DNA from: Azospirillum melinis
GTDB lineage: Bacteria; Pseudomonadota; Alphaproteobacteria; Azospirillales; Azospirillaceae
Direction of reading: 5' to 3'
DNA length: 64,000 nucleotides
Assembly (NCBI RefSeq): GCF_013340935.1
Contig: NZ_WHOS01000012.1
Coordinates: 62,001 to 126,000 of the forward strand
Positions 52,619 through 63,553 of this stretch are shown piece after piece (the first letter of the stretch is position 1; the number at the start of each line of letters is the position of its first letter). The notes below the pieces were generated by a model. The model had not been told where the DNA came from, did not search any database, and saw nothing but the letters and a program-made list of their open reading frames with translations. The translations under genes and the position numbers were made by a program.

Positions 52619-53707
52619 ATGTCGTCCGCCAAGCGCACTTCCTTCACTTCGAAATTCGCCGGCCTCGCCGTCGGCATCCTGGTCGCCACCGCCGCCGCCG
52701 TCCCGGCCATGGCCCAGGACAAGCCGACCGTCGGCATCGCCATGCCGACCAAGTCGTCGGCGCGCTGGATCGACGACGGCAACAACATGGTCAAGTATTT
52801 CCAGGAAAAGGGATACAAGACCGACCTGCAATATGCAGAGGACGACATCCCCAACCAGCTCGCCCAGATCGAGAACATGGTCACCAAGAACGACAAGGTT
52901 CTGGTGATCGCCGCCATCGACGGGACGACGCTGACCGACGTGCTGCAGAAGGCGGCCGAGCGTGGCGTGAAGGTCATCGCCTACGACCGCCTGATCCGCG
53001 GTTCGGCCAACGTCGATTACTACGCCACCTTCGACAACTTCCAGGTCGGTGTCCTCCAGGCCTCCTACATCGAGAAGGCGCTCGGGCTGAAGGAGGGCAA
53101 GGGCCCCTTCAACATCGAGCTGTTCGGCGGCTCGCCCGACGACAACAACGCCTATTTCTTCTACAACGGCGCCATGTCGGTGCTGCAGCCCTACATCGAC
53201 AGCGGCAAGCTGAAGGTCGGCAGCGGCCAGGTCGGCATGGACAAGGTGTCGACCCTGCGCTGGGACGGCGCCGTCGCCCAGGCCCGCATGGACAACCTGC
53301 TGAGCGCCTATTACGGCAACAAGCGGGTCGACGCCGTGCTGTCGCCCTATGACGGCCTCAGCATCGGCATCATCTCGTCGCTGAAGGGCGTCGGCTACGG
53401 TTCGGCGGCGCAGCCGATGCCGGTCGTCACCGGCCAGGACGCCGAGGTGCAGTCGGTCAAGTCGATCCTGGCAGGCGAGCAGCGCTCCACCGTCTTCAAG
53501 GACACCCGCGAGCTGGCGAAGGTCACGGTGGGCATGGTCGACGACCTGCTGGCCGGCCGCACCCCGCAGGTCAACGACACCAAGACCTACGACAACGGCA
53601 AGAAGGTCGTCCCGTCCTATCTGCTGAAGCCGGTCAGCGTCGACTCCTCGAACTGGAAGCAGGTCCTGGTCGACGGCGGCTACTACAAGGAATCGCAGAT
53701 CAAGTGA
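52619..53707 (+). CDS. chvE: Periplasmic multiple-sugar-binding protein ChvE/SbpA
   Basis: A 362-residue type-I binding protein. The signal peptide is about residues 1-32 (AMA/QD). [31 protein letters not shown] and [27 protein letters not shown] are typical of ChvE and of Azospirillum SbpA, which bind arabinose, galactose, fucose and related sugars for uptake and for chemotaxis. GGGGAGGA precedes the start. A large hairpin follows the stop before gguA, as is common after binding-protein genes. Confidence 0.93.
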   Translation: MSSAKRTSFTSKFAGLAVGILVATAAAVPAMAQDKPTVGIAMPTKSSARWIDDGNNMVKYFQEKGYKTDLQYAEDDIPNQLAQIENMVTKNDKVLVIAAIDGTTLTDVLQKAAERGVKVIAYDRLIRGSANVDYYATFDNFQVGVLQASYIEKALGLKEGKGPFNIELFGGSPDDNNAYFFYNGAMSVLQPYIDSGKLKVGSGQVGMDKVSTLRWDGAVAQARMDNLLSAYYGNKRVDAVLSPYDGLSIGIISSLKGVGYGSAAQPMPVVTGQDAEVQSVKSILAGEQRSTVFKDTRELAKVTVGMVDDLLAGRTPQVNDTKTYDNGKKVVPSYLLKPVSVDSSNWKQVLVDGGYYKESQIK

Positions 53708-53714
53708 GTGAGCG

Positions 53715-53752
53715 GCGCGGGAGGGGGTGCCGACCGGCGCCCTCCCCCGCGC
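53715..53752 (+). terminator. GC-rich hairpin between chvE and gguA
   Basis: 17-bp arms with three weak pairs and a 4-base GACC loop. It has no U tract and lies within the operon, so its likely job is to protect chvE mRNA and reduce expression of the downstream transporter genes. Confidence 0.7.
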
Positions 53753-53790
53753 TCCGCCCAACAGCGGATCGGGCGTTCAGAGGTTCATAA

Positions 53791-55371
53791 ATGGACAGCA
53801 TTCTTGAGATGCGCGGCATCACCAAGACGTTTCCGGGCGTCAAGGCGCTCGACAACGTCAACCTCTCGGTCCGCGAGGGGGAGATCCACGCGCTGATCGG
53901 TGAAAACGGCGCCGGCAAATCGACGCTGATGAAGGTGCTGAGCGGCGTCTACCCGCACGGCACCTACGAGGGCGAGATCCGCTTCCGCGGCCAGCCCTGC
54001 GCCTTTCGCGGCATCGCCGACAGCGAGAAGCTGGGCATCATCATCATCCACCAGGAACTGGCGCTGGTTCCGCTGCTGTCGATCACCGAGAACCTGTTTC
54101 TCGGCAACGAGCAGGCGAAACGGGGCCGGATCGACTGGGTCGCCGCCACCGCCCGCGCGCGCGAACTGCTGCGCATGGTCGGGCTGACCGATTCGCCGGA
54201 GACGCTGATCACCGACATCGGCGTCGGCAAGCAGCAGCTGGTCGAGATCGCCAAGGCGCTGTCCAAGCAGGTCAAGCTGCTGATCCTGGACGAGCCGACC
54301 GCCAGCCTGAACGAGAGCGACAGCGACGCGCTTCTGGAACTGCTGCTGCGCTTCAAGGAGCAGGGCATCTCCTCCATCCTCATCTCGCACAAGCTGAACG
54401 AGATCGCCAAGGTCGCCGACCGCGTCACCATCCTGCGCGACGGCACCACGGTGGAGACGCTGGACTGCCACGACGCGCCGATCAGCCAGGACCGCATCAT
54501 CAAGGGCATGGTCGGCCGCGACCTTGCCGACCGCTATCCGCGCCGCACCAGCAACCCGGGCGGCATCCTGTTCGAGGTGAAGGACTGGAGCGCCGACCAC
54601 CCCATCCATGCGGGCCGCCGCGTCGTCAAGGACATCGACCTGCATGTCCGCCGCGGCGAGGTTGTGGGCATTGCCGGGCTGATGGGCGCCGGCCGCACCG
54701 AATTCGCCATGAGCCTGTTCGGCCGCTCCTATGGCCGCAACATCCGGGGGCAGGCCTTCCTCGACGGGCGCGAGATCGACGTCTCCACCATCAGCAAAGC
54801 GATGGGCAATGGCCTCGCCTATGCCACCGAGGACCGCAAGCATTACGGCCTCGTGCTGGACAATGACATCCGCCACAACGTGACGCTGGCCAATCTGGAC
54901 GGTGTCGCCAAGCGCGGCGTCATTCACCACGAGCGCGAGATCGAGGTCGCCAACGACTTCCGCCGCCGCCTGCGCATCCGCTGCGCGGACGTGTTCCAGC
55001 AGACGGTCAACCTGTCCGGCGGCAACCAGCAGAAGGTCGTGCTCAGCAAATGGCTGTTCGCCGACCCCAAGGTGCTGATCCTGGACGAGCCGACCCGCGG
55101 CATCGACGTCGGCGCCAAATATGAAATCTACACCATCGTCAACCAGCTGGTGGCCGAAGGCCGCGGCGTCATCCTGATCTCCTCGGAACTGCCGGAGCTT
55201 CTGGGTGTGGCCGACCGCATCTATGTGATGAACGAAGGCGCCCTGGTCGCCGAGATGCCGGCGGCCGAGGCCAGCCAGGAAAAGATCATGCACGCCATCA
55301 TGTCGTCCGCCTCGAAAGCCACGGCAGCCCGCGCCGCCGTCGCCGCCGCCGCCCGGGAGTCCCTGCAATGA
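53791..55371 (+). CDS. gguA: Sugar ABC transporter ATPase GguA
   Basis: A 526-residue tandem ATPase. Domain 1: Walker [24 protein letters not shown] in the signature region, and Walker [13 protein letters not shown]. Domain 2: degenerate Walker [10 protein letters not shown], signature [15 protein letters not shown] and Walker [13 protein letters not shown]. Sequence style is close to MmsA/GguA. It energises GguB with ChvE as the binding protein. The stop overlaps the gguB start. Confidence 0.93.
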   Translation: MDSILEMRGITKTFPGVKALDNVNLSVREGEIHALIGENGAGKSTLMKVLSGVYPHGTYEGEIRFRGQPCAFRGIADSEKLGIIIIHQELALVPLLSITENLFLGNEQAKRGRIDWVAATARARELLRMVGLTDSPETLITDIGVGKQQLVEIAKALSKQVKLLILDEPTASLNESDSDALLELLLRFKEQGISSILISHKLNEIAKVADRVTILRDGTTVETLDCHDAPISQDRIIKGMVGRDLADRYPRRTSNPGGILFEVKDWSADHPIHAGRRVVKDIDLHVRRGEVVGIAGLMGAGRTEFAMSLFGRSYGRNIRGQAFLDGREIDVSTISKAMGNGLAYATEDRKHYGLVLDNDIRHNVTLANLDGVAKRGVIHHEREIEVANDFRRRLRIRCADVFQQTVNLSGGNQQKVVLSKWLFADPKVLILDEPTRGIDVGAKYEIYTIVNQLVAEGRGVILISSELPELLGVADRIYVMNEGALVAEMPAAEASQEKIMHAIMSSASKATAARAAVAAAARESLQ

Positions 55372-56567
55372 GCGCCGAACTGAACCTGCCGGCCGCGCCG
55401 CCGCGCCAGGCCTCGATGGCCAAGTTCCTGAAGAGCCACATGCGCGATTACGGCATGCTGATCTCGCTGCTGGCGATCGTGGCGTTCTTCCAGTACATGA
55501 CCAACGGCACGCTGCTGCAGCCGCTGAACCTGACCAACCTCGTCCTGCAGAACAGCTACATCGTCATCATGGCGCTGGGCATGCTGCTGGTGATCGTCGC
55601 CGGGCACATCGACCTGTCGGTGGGGTCCATCGTCGGCTTCATCGGCGCGCTGGCCGCCATCCTGATGGTGCAGTTCCACTGGCACTTCGTGCCCACCGCC
55701 ATCGTCAGCCTGTTGGCCGGTGCGGCCATCGGCGCCGCCCAGGGCTACTGGGTCGCCTATTTCCGCATCCCGTCCTTCATCGTGACGCTGGCCGGCATGC
55801 TGGTCTTCCGCGGCCTCAGCCTCGCGCTGCTGGCCGGCCAGTCGGTCGGCCCCTTCCCGGTGGAGTTCCAGCGCCTCAGCTCCGGCTTCATCCCGGACAT
55901 CTTCGGCACCGAGGGCTTCCACACCACCACGATGGTGCTGTGCCTCGCCACCCCGGCGATCCTGATCGCCTTCAGCGTCGCCGCCCGCCTGCGCCGCCAC
56001 CGCTTCGCCATCGAACAGGAGCCGCTGGTCCTGTTCCTGCTGAAGAGCGCCGGGCTGTTCGCGGTGGTCGCCTATGTCGGCTGGCTGCTGTCCACCTACA
56101 AGGGACTGCCGAACGTCCTGATCATCATGGCGCTGCTGATCGGCATCTACGCCTTCGTCACCCGCGACACCACCATCGGCCGGCGCATCTACGCGCTGGG
56201 CGGCAACGAGAAGGCGGCCAAGCTGTCGGGCATCGACACCCGCCGCCTGTCCTTCTACACCTTCGTCAACATGGGCGTGCTCGCCGCACTCGCCGGCCTG
56301 ATCTTCGCCGCCCGCCTCAACACCGCCACGCCGAAGGCCGGCGTGTCCTTCGAGCTGGACGTGATCGCCGCCTGCTTTATCGGCGGCGCCTCGGCCTCGG
56401 GCGGCGTCGGCCGGGTGACCGGTGCGGTGATCGGCGCCTTCATCATGGGCGTGATGAACAACGGCATGTCGATCGTCGGCATCGGCATCGACTGGCAGCA
56501 GGTGATCAAGGGTCTGGTGCTGCTCGCCGCCGTCTGCTTCGACGTCTACAACAAGGGCAAGGCCTGA
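55368..56567 (+). CDS. gguB: Sugar ABC transporter permease GguB
   Basis: A 399-residue permease with about ten to twelve helices, longer than most CUT2 permeases, as expected for GguB/Xyl[31 protein letters not shown] and [25 protein letters not shown] are family marks. ATG 55368 overlaps gguA by four bases. Confidence 0.93.
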   Translation: MSAELNLPAAPPRQASMAKFLKSHMRDYGMLISLLAIVAFFQYMTNGTLLQPLNLTNLVLQNSYIVIMALGMLLVIVAGHIDLSVGSIVGFIGALAAILMVQFHWHFVPTAIVSLLAGAAIGAAQGYWVAYFRIPSFIVTLAGMLVFRGLSLALLAGQSVGPFPVEFQRLSSGFIPDIFGTEGFHTTTMVLCLATPAILIAFSVAARLRRHRFAIEQEPLVLFLLKSAGLFAVVAYVGWLLSTYKGLPNVLIIMALLIGIYAFVTRDTTIGRRIYALGGNEKAAKLSGIDTRRLSFYTFVNMGVLAALAGLIFAARLNTATPKAGVSFELDVIAACFIGGASASGGVGRVTGAVIGAFIMGVMNNGMSIVGIGIDWQQVIKGLVLLAAVCFDVYNKGKA

Positions 56568-56615
56568 CGGCGGTCTTGTGACCGCCGCCGACCTTCCCCG
56601 ACCGGACATATCGCC

Positions 56616-57554
56616 ATGACGCTCCCCACCCTCGGACTTGTCGGTCTGGGAAAGATCGCCCGCGACCAGCACATCCCCGCCATCGCCGCCACCGGCCTGT
56701 TCAAGCTCGCCGCCGTGGTCAGCCCTGACGGTGCGACCGCTGAGGGCGTGCCGAGCTTCCGCTCCCAGGCCGACATGCTGGCGGCCCTGCCCGGCCTCGA
56801 CGCCGTGGCGCTCTGCACCCCGCCCGCCGTCCGCCACGGCCTGACGGTCGAGGCCCTGCGCGCCGGCAAACATGTGCTGATCGAGAAGCCCCCCGCCGCC
56901 ACCCTGTCGGAGCTTCATGATCTGGCGGCGGAGGCGGAGACCGCGCGCCGCACCCTGTTCACCGCCTGGCATTCGCAGTTCAACCCGGCGGTGGAGGAAA
57001 CCCGCCGCCGGCTGGCAAATGCCGACATCCGCAGCGTCGCCATCACCTGGAAGGAGGATGTCCGGCGCTGGCATCCGGGCCAGGATTGGATCTTCGCGGC
57101 GGGCGGCTTCGGCGTCTTCGATCCCGGCATCAACGCCCTGTCGATCCTGACCGACATCCTGCCGGCCCCTGTCTTCGTCCGCGCCGCCGACCTGCATGTG
57201 CCGGCCAACCGCGACACCCCCATCGCCGCGACGCTGGAGATGGGTGCCGCCCCCGGCTCCCGCATCGGCCGCATCACCGCCGACTTCGACTTCCTCCAGC
57301 AGGGCGAGCAGACCTGGTCCATCGTCATCCACACCGCCGATGGCCGCCTCGACCTGACCCATGGCGGCACCCGCCTGTTCGCGGATGGCGTGCCGGTGCT
57401 GGCCGAGCCCGACACCGAGTACCAGCGCATCTACCGCCACTTCCACCGGCTGGTGACGGACGGGGCGAGCGACGTGGACGGCCGTCCGCTGTCACTGGTC
57501 GCCGACGCCTGCATGGTCGGCCGCTGGCACCGCACCGATTCCTTCGACTGGTAG
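56616..57554 (+). CDS. araA: L-arabinose / D-galactose 1-dehydrogenase (GFO/IDH/MocA family)
   Basis: A 312-residue NAD(P) enzyme. The Rossmann motif GLVGLGKIARDQHIPAI is at the N-terminus, EKPP with K91 in the middle, and AGGFGVFDPGINALSI (D169, N173) in the active site, all as in the A. brasilense L-arabinose 1-dehydrogenase. It oxidises the pyranose at C1 to the lactone, the first step of the pathway. It begins 48 bp after gguB. The Shine-Dalgarno sequence is weak. Confidence 0.9.
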   Translation: MTLPTLGLVGLGKIARDQHIPAIAATGLFKLAAVVSPDGATAEGVPSFRSQADMLAALPGLDAVALCTPPAVRHGLTVEALRAGKHVLIEKPPAATLSELHDLAAEAETARRTLFTAWHSQFNPAVEETRRRLANADIRSVAITWKEDVRRWHPGQDWIFAAGGFGVFDPGINALSILTDILPAPVFVRAADLHVPANRDTPIAATLEMGAAPGSRIGRITADFDFLQQGEQTWSIVIHTADGRLDLTHGGTRLFADGVPVLAEPDTEYQRIYRHFHRLVTDGASDVDGRPLSLVADACMVGRWHRTDSFDW

Positions 57555-57608
57555 CAGCCCCCGCGACAGGGTCCCGCAACAGGGCCCCACAACTGGGAGG
57601 TCCCCCGC

Positions 57609-59630
57609 ATGCCCACCGCAGCCGGTATCAAACTCGGCACCCGCATCGGCCACCGGATCACCGCCGGCAGCGCCGGCATCCTGCTGTTCCTCGCCGCCGT
57701 CGCCGGTGTGGGCATCAATGCCCTGTCGGAGACGGAGACGGTGGTGCGCCGCAACGGCGTGCTGGCGGAACAGGTGGTCGATCTCGGGCGCATGCAGACG
57801 CTGATGCTAGACATGCGGCTGAAGACCGCTGCCTTCCTGCTGAACGGCCGCGACGAGGATGCCGAAGCCGTCGCCTCCCTGTCGGCGGAGGCCGCCAACC
57901 TCGTCGCCGCCGTCGACCGGCGCCTCTCCGGCAGCGGCGACAACGCTGCGGTGCAGCAGATGAAAGCCCGCGTCGCCCAGTATCGCGACAGCTTCGCCGC
58001 CGTCCGCGAGGCCCACGGCCAGCGCAGCGAGGCGGTGGCCGAGGTGGCGAAGTTCGGGTCGAAGCTTCAGACCATGCTCAGCACCATCCTGACCAACGCC
58101 AAGAGCGGCGGCAATGTCGAGGCCCTGAACCTCGCGGCGCAGGCGGCGATGCATGTCCAGGCCGCCCGCACCGTCGCCGCCCGCTTCCAGGGCGAGGGCA
58201 GCGCCGGCCTCGCCACCGCGACGAAGACCGAGCTGAAGACCGCCGCCCAGAATGGCGACGCCATGGCGAAGACGGTGACCGATCCGGCGCTGCGCGGTCT
58301 GGTGTCCGCCTTCCTCAAGACGCTCGACGGCTATGCCGCCGGCTTCGACCGGCTGGTGGAAACCACCCAGCGCCGCGACGCCCTGGTCAACGACACCCTG
58401 ACCCCGCTCGGCACCGCCATCGGCGATCAGGCGCGCGGCCTGACCGACCAGGGCATCGCCGACGAGCAGCAGCTGCGCGCCGACACCACCGCCGACATCG
58501 CCGGCTACCGGCAGGCGATGGCCGGCGCGTCGGCCGCCGGGCTGATCCTCGGCCTTGCCGCCGCGGTGCTGATCGCCCGCAACCTGTCGCGCCCGGTGGT
58601 CGCCATGACCGACGCCATGACCCGGCTGGCCGGCGGCGACCGTTCGGTGACCGTGCCCGGCCTCGACCGCCGCGACGAGATCGGCGGCATGGCCAAGGCG
58701 GTGCAGGTCTTCCAGGCCGGGCTGATCGAGGCCGACCGCATGGCCGCCGACAAGGCTGCCGAGCATGAGGCCCGCGTCCGCCGCGGCGAGCGCATCGACC
58801 GCCTGACCCGCGAGTTCGAGCGGATGGTGGACAGCACGCTGGGCCGCGTCGCCAGCGCCGCCACCCAGTTGCAGTCCACCGCCCGGACCATCCAGTCGAC
58901 CACCGACGAGACCAGCCGCCTTGCCGGCGACGCCGTCCGCAGCTCCGGCGAGACCACCGGCAGCGTCGAGACGGTGGCCGCCGCCGCCGAGGAGCTGGCC
59001 GTCTCCATCGTCGCCATCAGCCAGCATGTCGCCCACAGCGCCGAGGTGACCGAACAGGCGGTCGGCATCGCCCGCATCACCGACGAGACGGTGCGCAGCC
59101 TGACCGGCGTCGCCCGCCAGATCGGCGACGTGGTGCAACTGATCGGCTCCATCGCCGCCCAGACCAACCTGCTGGCGCTGAACGCCACCATCGAGGCGGC
59201 ACGGGCCGGCGAGGCGGGCCGCGGCTTCGCCGTGGTGGCGAACGAGGTCAAGAGCCTCGCCGCCCAGACCGCGAAGGCGACCGAGGAGATCGAGGCCCAG
59301 ATCGCCGCCGTCCAGCGCGTCAGCAGCGAGGCGGCCGGCGCCATCACCGAGATCGTCAAGGTCATCGGCGAGGTCAACGAGGTCTCCGGCACCATCGCCT
59401 CCGCCATTGGCGAGCAGCGGGCGGCGACCAGCGAGATCAGCGGCAGCATCCAGCGCGCCGCGCGCGGCACCCAGGATGTCCGCGACACCATCGCCGGCGT
59501 GACCCACGCCTTCCAGGCCACCAGCGACGCCTCGCGTCAGGTCAAATCCGCCGCCGACGGCCTGTCCGGCGAGGCCGACGACCTGCGCGGCTGCGTGTCG
59601 CGCTTCCTGGCCGACATGCGCGCGGCCTGA
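57609..59630 (+). CDS. Methyl-accepting chemotaxis protein within the sugar operon
   Basis: A 673-residue receptor. Helix 1 is about 17-38, and a helical periplasmic domain (about 39-303) resembles the two-bundle HBM type. Helix 2 is about 304-325, a HAMP region follows to about 380, then the signalling domain with the highly conserved hairpin tip [20 protein letters not shown] and [15 protein letters not shown] near 515-550. No CheR-binding pentapeptide is seen at the end. GGGAGG precedes ATG 57609. Its position suggests it senses ChvE-bound sugar or the sugar itself; this is inference. Confidence 0.92.
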   Translation: MPTAAGIKLGTRIGHRITAGSAGILLFLAAVAGVGINALSETETVVRRNGVLAEQVVDLGRMQTLMLDMRLKTAAFLLNGRDEDAEAVASLSAEAANLVAAVDRRLSGSGDNAAVQQMKARVAQYRDSFAAVREAHGQRSEAVAEVAKFGSKLQTMLSTILTNAKSGGNVEALNLAAQAAMHVQAARTVAARFQGEGSAGLATATKTELKTAAQNGDAMAKTVTDPALRGLVSAFLKTLDGYAAGFDRLVETTQRRDALVNDTLTPLGTAIGDQARGLTDQGIADEQQLRADTTADIAGYRQAMAGASAAGLILGLAAAVLIARNLSRPVVAMTDAMTRLAGGDRSVTVPGLDRRDEIGGMAKAVQVFQAGLIEADRMAADKAAEHEARVRRGERIDRLTREFERMVDSTLGRVASAATQLQSTARTIQSTTDETSRLAGDAVRSSGETTGSVETVAAAAEELAVSIVAISQHVAHSAEVTEQAVGIARITDETVRSLTGVARQIGDVVQLIGSIAAQTNLLALNATIEAARAGEAGRGFAVVANEVKSLAAQTAKATEEIEAQIAAVQRVSSEAAGAITEIVKVIGEVNEVSGTIASAIGEQRAATSEISGSIQRAARGTQDVRDTIAGVTHAFQATSDASRQVKSAADGLSGEADDLRGCVSRFLADMRAA

Positions 59631-59638
59631 TCCGACCA

Positions 59639-59655
59639 CGGCCTTAACAAGGCCG
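59639..59655 (+). terminator. Small hairpin after the chemoreceptor gene
   Basis: Perfect 7-bp stem CGGCCTT / AAGGCCG with a 3-base loop nine bases past the stop; no U tract. It may trim or attenuate read-through into araC. Confidence 0.45.
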
Positions 59656-59722
59656 AAGAGACGCAACCACAACTCCGGCGCCGGGCCTACGGTCCGCGCC
59701 CCAACCTGAAACCGGTGTCGAT

Positions 59723-61561
59723 ATGTCCGAGACGAAGCCCCCCTTCCCGCCCAACGCTGACGGTTCAGCCTCCGGTTCAGAACGGCGCCTGCGGTCGCGC
59801 GCGTGGTTCGACAACCCCGCCAACCCCGACATGACCGCGCTGTATCTGGAGCGCTACCTGAATTTCGGCCTGACGCGCGAAGAGCTGCAATCCGGCGCGC
59901 CGATCATCGGCATCGCCCAGACCGGGTCCGACCTCAGCCCCTGCAACCGCCACCATCTGGTGCTGGCCGAACGGCTGCGCGAGGGCATCCGCACCGCCGG
60001 CGGCATCGCCATCGAGTTCCCCGTCCACCCGATCCAGGAAACCGGCAAGCGGCCGACCGCCTCCATCGACCGCAACCTGGCCTATCTCGGCCTTGTCGAG
60101 GTTCTGCACGGCTATCCGCTCGACGGCGTGGTGCTGACCATCGGCTGCGACAAGACCACGCCGGCCTGCCTGATGGCGGCGGCGACCGTCAACATCCCGG
60201 CCATCGCGCTGTCGGTCGGCCCGATGCTGAACGGCTGGTTCCGCGGCGAGCGGACCGGCTCCGGCACCATCGTGTGGAAGGCGCGCCAGATGATGGCGGC
60301 CGGCGAGATCGACTATCAGGGCTTCATCGAGCTGGTGGCCTCCTCGGCCCCCTCGACCGGCTACTGCAACACCATGGGCACCGCCTCGACCATGAATTCG
60401 CTGGCGGAGGTGCTGGGCATGCAGCTTCCGGGCTCCGCCGCGATCCCCGCCCCCTACCGCGAGCGCCAGCAGGCCGCCTATGAGACCGGCAAGCGCATCG
60501 TCGAGATGGTGCGCCAGGACATCAAGCCGTCCGACATCCTGACCCGCGACGCCTTCCTCAACGCCATCGTCGTCAACTCCGCCATCGGCGGCTCGACCAA
60601 CGCGCCGATCCACATCAACGCCATCGCCAAGCACATCGGCGTGCCGCTGACGGTGGACGACTGGCAGACCCACGGGCTGGGCGTGCCCCTGCTGGTCAAC
60701 CTCCAGCCGGCCGGCGAGTATCTGGGCGAGGACTTCCACCGCGCCGGCGGCGTGCCGGCGGTGGTCGGCCAGCTGATGACCAAGGGGCTGATCCGCGAGG
60801 ATGCGCCCAACGTCAACGGCCGCACCATCGGCGAGAACTGCCGCAACACCGAGATCCTCGACACCCGCGTCATCCACCCGATCGACGACCCGCTGAAGAT
60901 CAACGCCGGCTTCGTCGTGCTGCGCGGCACCCTGTTCAACGCCGCCATCATGAAGACCAGCGTGATCTCCGACGAGTTCCGCGAGCGCTACCTGTCCAAT
61001 CCCAAGGATCCGGAAGCCTTCGAGGGCAAGGTCGTCGTCTTCGACGGTCCGGAGGACTACCATCACCGCATCGACGACCCGTCGCTGGGCATCGACGCCT
61101 ACACCATCCTGGTCATCCGCGGCGCCGGCCCCATCGGCTATCCCGGTGCGGCGGAGGTGGTGAACATGCGTCCGCCCGCCGAGCTGATCAAGCAGGGCAT
61201 CCATTCCCTGCCCTGCATCGGCGACGGCCGCCAGTCCGGCACCTCAGGGTCGCCGTCGATCCTCAACGCCTCGCCGGAGGCGGCGGCCGGCGGCAATCTC
61301 GGCCTTCTGCGCAGCGGCGACCGCGTGCGGATCGACCTGCGCCGCGGCAGCGCCGACATCCTGATCTCCGAAGCGGAGCTTGCCGACCGCAAGGCCACGC
61401 TGGAGGCGGCCGGCGGCTACCCCGCCCCGCCGTCGCAGACGCCGTGGCAGGAAATCCAGCGCGGCATCGTCGACCAGCTGGACGAGGGCATGGTCCTGAA
61501 GCCGGCGGTCAAGTACCAGCGTGTTGCCCAGACGATGGGGATCCCGCGCGACAACCACTGA
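59723..61561 (+). CDS. araC: L-arabonate dehydratase (IlvD/Edd family)
   Basis: A 612-residue Fe-S dehydratase converting L-arabonate to 2-keto-3-deoxy-L-arabonate. Candidate cluster cysteines are C74 (LSPCNRHH), C142 ([10 protein letters not shown]) and C215 ([10 protein letters not shown]); the spacing (68 and 73 residues) equals that of the Rhizobium L-arabonate dehydratase. The C-terminal [17 protein letters not shown] motif is also typical. It lies 92 bp after the chemoreceptor and ends the chvE operon. The AraC name here is the dehydratase, not the regulator. Confidence 0.9.
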   Translation: MSETKPPFPPNADGSASGSERRLRSRAWFDNPANPDMTALYLERYLNFGLTREELQSGAPIIGIAQTGSDLSPCNRHHLVLAERLREGIRTAGGIAIEFPVHPIQETGKRPTASIDRNLAYLGLVEVLHGYPLDGVVLTIGCDKTTPACLMAAATVNIPAIALSVGPMLNGWFRGERTGSGTIVWKARQMMAAGEIDYQGFIELVASSAPSTGYCNTMGTASTMNSLAEVLGMQLPGSAAIPAPYRERQQAAYETGKRIVEMVRQDIKPSDILTRDAFLNAIVVNSAIGGSTNAPIHINAIAKHIGVPLTVDDWQTHGLGVPLLVNLQPAGEYLGEDFHRAGGVPAVVGQLMTKGLIREDAPNVNGRTIGENCRNTEILDTRVIHPIDDPLKINAGFVVLRGTLFNAAIMKTSVISDEFRERYLSNPKDPEAFEGKVVVFDGPEDYHHRIDDPSLGIDAYTILVIRGAGPIGYPGAAEVVNMRPPAELIKQGIHSLPCIGDGRQSGTSGSPSILNASPEAAAGGNLGLLRSGDRVRIDLRRGSADILISEAELADRKATLEAAGGYPAPPSQTPWQEIQRGIVDQLDEGMVLKPAVKYQRVAQTMGIPRDNH

Positions 61562-61584
61562 GGCCGAGCCTGTCGAGCCGCACG

Positions 61585-61614
61585 GCGCCCACCCGCATAG
61601 CAGTGGATGGGCGC
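61585..61614. terminator. Hairpin between convergent araC and hxlR-type gene
   Basis: Stem GCGCCCA / TGGGCGC with a 16-base loop in the 66-bp gap between converging genes. Confidence 0.55.
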
Positions 61615-61627
61615 TGGTGCGCTTCCA

Positions 61628-62053
61628 TCACGTGCCGGACGCGGACCGCTCGGCCTCCGCCGCGTCGAAGGCCTGACGGGACCGTTCGATCTCCTGCCAG
61701 TTCTCCCTGATCCAGCCGGTGAACCCTTCGAGAGCCGGCAGCATCGTTTTGCCCATCGCCGTCAGCTCATATTCGACCCGCGGCGGCACCTCCGCGAAAT
61801 AGCGGCGCAGAACGAGACCGTCCCGTTCCAGGTTCCGCAAGGTCAGGGTCAGCATGCGCTGCGAGATGTCTGGAATCCCGGTCCTGATCTCCGAAAACCG
61901 CAACGGCCTGGCGGGATCGAGCGCGAGGATGCTCATCACCAGGATCGTCCATTTGTCGCCCAACCTTGCCAGGACGCTGTTCGGCGCGCAGGGCGTGAGG
62001 ACCGGTCCTCGCTTGGTTTCCTTGTAGGGCCGGCCATGGATCGTCTTTTCCAA
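61628..62053 (-). CDS. HxlR-family transcriptional regulator
   Basis: A 141-residue winged-helix protein. The N-terminal cysteine C22 (VLTPCAPNSVLARLGDKWTILVM) corresponds to the redox- or electrophile-sensing cysteine of this family, and RFSEIRTGIPDISQRMLTLTLRNLERDGLVLRR is the DNA-binding part. It diverges from an NmrA-like gene, with a perfect 9-bp dyad between them. It likely represses that gene until an oxidant or aldehyde modifies the cysteine; this is inference from the family. Confidence 0.88.
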   Translation of the reverse strand: MEKTIHGRPYKETKRGPVLTPCAPNSVLARLGDKWTILVMSILALDPARPLRFSEIRTGIPDISQRMLTLTLRNLERDGLVLRRYFAEVPPRVEYELTAMGKTMLPALEGFTGWIRENWQEIERSRQAFDAAEAERSASGT

Positions 62054-62119
62054 CAGTCACCTCCCTGTCACCGACTTACAAAATTGTGCCGTCTTGTGCG
62101 GTTTTCATAGCGGTGTCAT

Positions 62120-62143
62120 TTCGTAACCCACAATGGTTACGAA
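62120..62143. promoter_or_regulatory. Operator-like perfect dyad between HxlR and NmrA-like genes
   Basis: TTCGTAACC-CACAAT-GGTTACGAA: 9-bp perfect arms around six bases, ending ten bases before the NmrA-like start. HxlR-type sites are often GTAAC/GTTAC dyads. A protein bound here would block ribosome or polymerase access. Confidence 0.7.
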
Positions 62144-62152
62144 GAGGAACTC

Positions 62153-63076
62153 ATGATGGCCGACGAAAAGACGGTGCTGGTGTTCGGCGCCACCGGACAG
62201 CAGGGCGGAGCGGTTGCCAAAGCGCTTCTGGCCGAAGGCTGGCTGGTGAGAGCGCTGGTCCGCGACCCCGCCGGCACGAAGGCGAAGGCTCTGGCGACCG
62301 CCGGCATCGATCTTTGTCCGGGCGACTTTTCCGACCATGCCTCCATCGCCGCGGCGATGTCCGACGTCCATGGGGTCTTCAGCGTGCAGCCCAGTTCCGG
62401 GCAGGGGCCCGTCCACGGCATCACCGACGAGCAGGAACTTCGCTACGGCAAGGCCATCGCCGACCTTTCCGCGGCCTACGGCGTCCGCCACCTCGTCTAC
62501 ACATCCGTCGCCGCCGCCGGCAAGGGGGTCACCGGCCTCGGCCATTTCGACATGAAGACCGGGATCGAAGAGCATGTCCGGAGCCTCGGCATCCGCAGCA
62601 CCATCGTGCGTCCTGTGACGTTCATGGAAATACTGATGCTGCCGGGCATGGGGCTCGACCATGGAACCTACTCGTTCCTGATGCGCCCCGATCAGGCGAT
62701 GCAGTTCATCGCGGTCGACGACATCGGCAGGATCGTCGCGACGATCTTCTCGGGTCCGGACCGCTTCGCCGGCCGCACCATCGAGATCGCCGGGGACACC
62801 GTGACCGGCCGGGGATTGCAGGACGCTTTCAGCCGGGCTGCGGGCAGAACGATCACCTACAACCGCTTTCCCGACAGCCTCCTTGCGCAGAACCCGCTCC
62901 TCGGCCGGCTCGCCGAACTGGTCGACGACGGCCGCTGCGCGGGCGCCGTCGACATCCCGGCCCTCCGTGAGGAGTTCGGGAAATTGCTGAGTCTGGAGCA
63001 ATGGCTTTCCGGTGCCGGCCAGCCGCTGTTCAAATCCGCCCTGGAGGCTTCGGGAGGGACCGTGGCGCTGCGGTAG
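62153..63076 (+). CDS. NmrA-like NAD(P)-binding protein
   Basis: A 307-residue atypical short-chain dehydrogenase fold. The VLVFGATGQQGGAVAKALLAEGWLVRALVRD dinucleotide motif and FSDHASIAAAMSDVHGVFSVQP are typical of NmrA/HSCARG proteins, which sense NADP(H) or reduce quinones and enals. GAAGAGGA precedes ATG 62153. It is paired divergently with the HxlR-type regulator, so it is probably induced by electrophiles. Confidence 0.85.
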   Translation: MMADEKTVLVFGATGQQGGAVAKALLAEGWLVRALVRDPAGTKAKALATAGIDLCPGDFSDHASIAAAMSDVHGVFSVQPSSGQGPVHGITDEQELRYGKAIADLSAAYGVRHLVYTSVAAAGKGVTGLGHFDMKTGIEEHVRSLGIRSTIVRPVTFMEILMLPGMGLDHGTYSFLMRPDQAMQFIAVDDIGRIVATIFSGPDRFAGRTIEIAGDTVTGRGLQDAFSRAAGRTITYNRFPDSLLAQNPLLGRLAELVDDGRCAGAVDIPALREEFGKLLSLEQWLSGAGQPLFKSALEASGGTVALR

Positions 63077-63166
63077 TCGCCACACGGGATACAGTACAGC
63101 GTCCGGAACCGTTGTCCCCTCTGCCCTGTCCTACGACAATGTTCGCCTGACGCCGGGAGCTGCCAG

Positions 63167-63553
63167 ATGACCGAGGCCGATCTTTCCGCCCTTTACCGCC
63201 GTTATATCGCCTGCCTGAACGACCGGGATTGGCAAAGCCTGGGGACTTTCGTCCATGAAGAGGTCCAGCACAATGGACGGAAATTCGGGCTGTCCGGCTA
63301 TCGTGAGATGTTGGAGGCGGATGTCCGCGCAATCCCCGATCTGACGTTCAACATTGATCTTCTGGTCTCGCAGCCTCCCCATGTCGCGAGCCGCCTGCTG
63401 TTCGACTGCACCCCGAAAGGCCTTCTGTTCGATCTTCCCGTCAACGGCCGGAGGGTTCGGTTCAGCGAGAACGTCTTCTACCGGTTTCGTGACGGCCGCA
63501 TCGACAGCGTATGGTCGGTCATCGACAAGGCGGCCGTCGCATCCCAGCTCTAG
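63167..63553 (+). CDS. SnoaL-like (NTF2-fold) protein
   Basis: A 128-residue protein with the cone fold of the SnoaL / ester-cyclase group: YRRYIACLNDRDWQSLGTFVHEEVQHNGRKFGLSGYREMLEADVRAIPDL then FSENVFYRFRDGRIDSVWSVIDKAAV. Such proteins bind small hydrophobic molecules; some are cyclases or isomerases. The substrate is unknown. It lies 90 bp after the NmrA-like gene and may be co-transcribed with it. Confidence 0.8.
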   Translation: MTEADLSALYRRYIACLNDRDWQSLGTFVHEEVQHNGRKFGLSGYREMLEADVRAIPDLTFNIDLLVSQPPHVASRLLFDCTPKGLLFDLPVNGRRVRFSENVFYRFRDGRIDSVWSVIDKAAVASQL

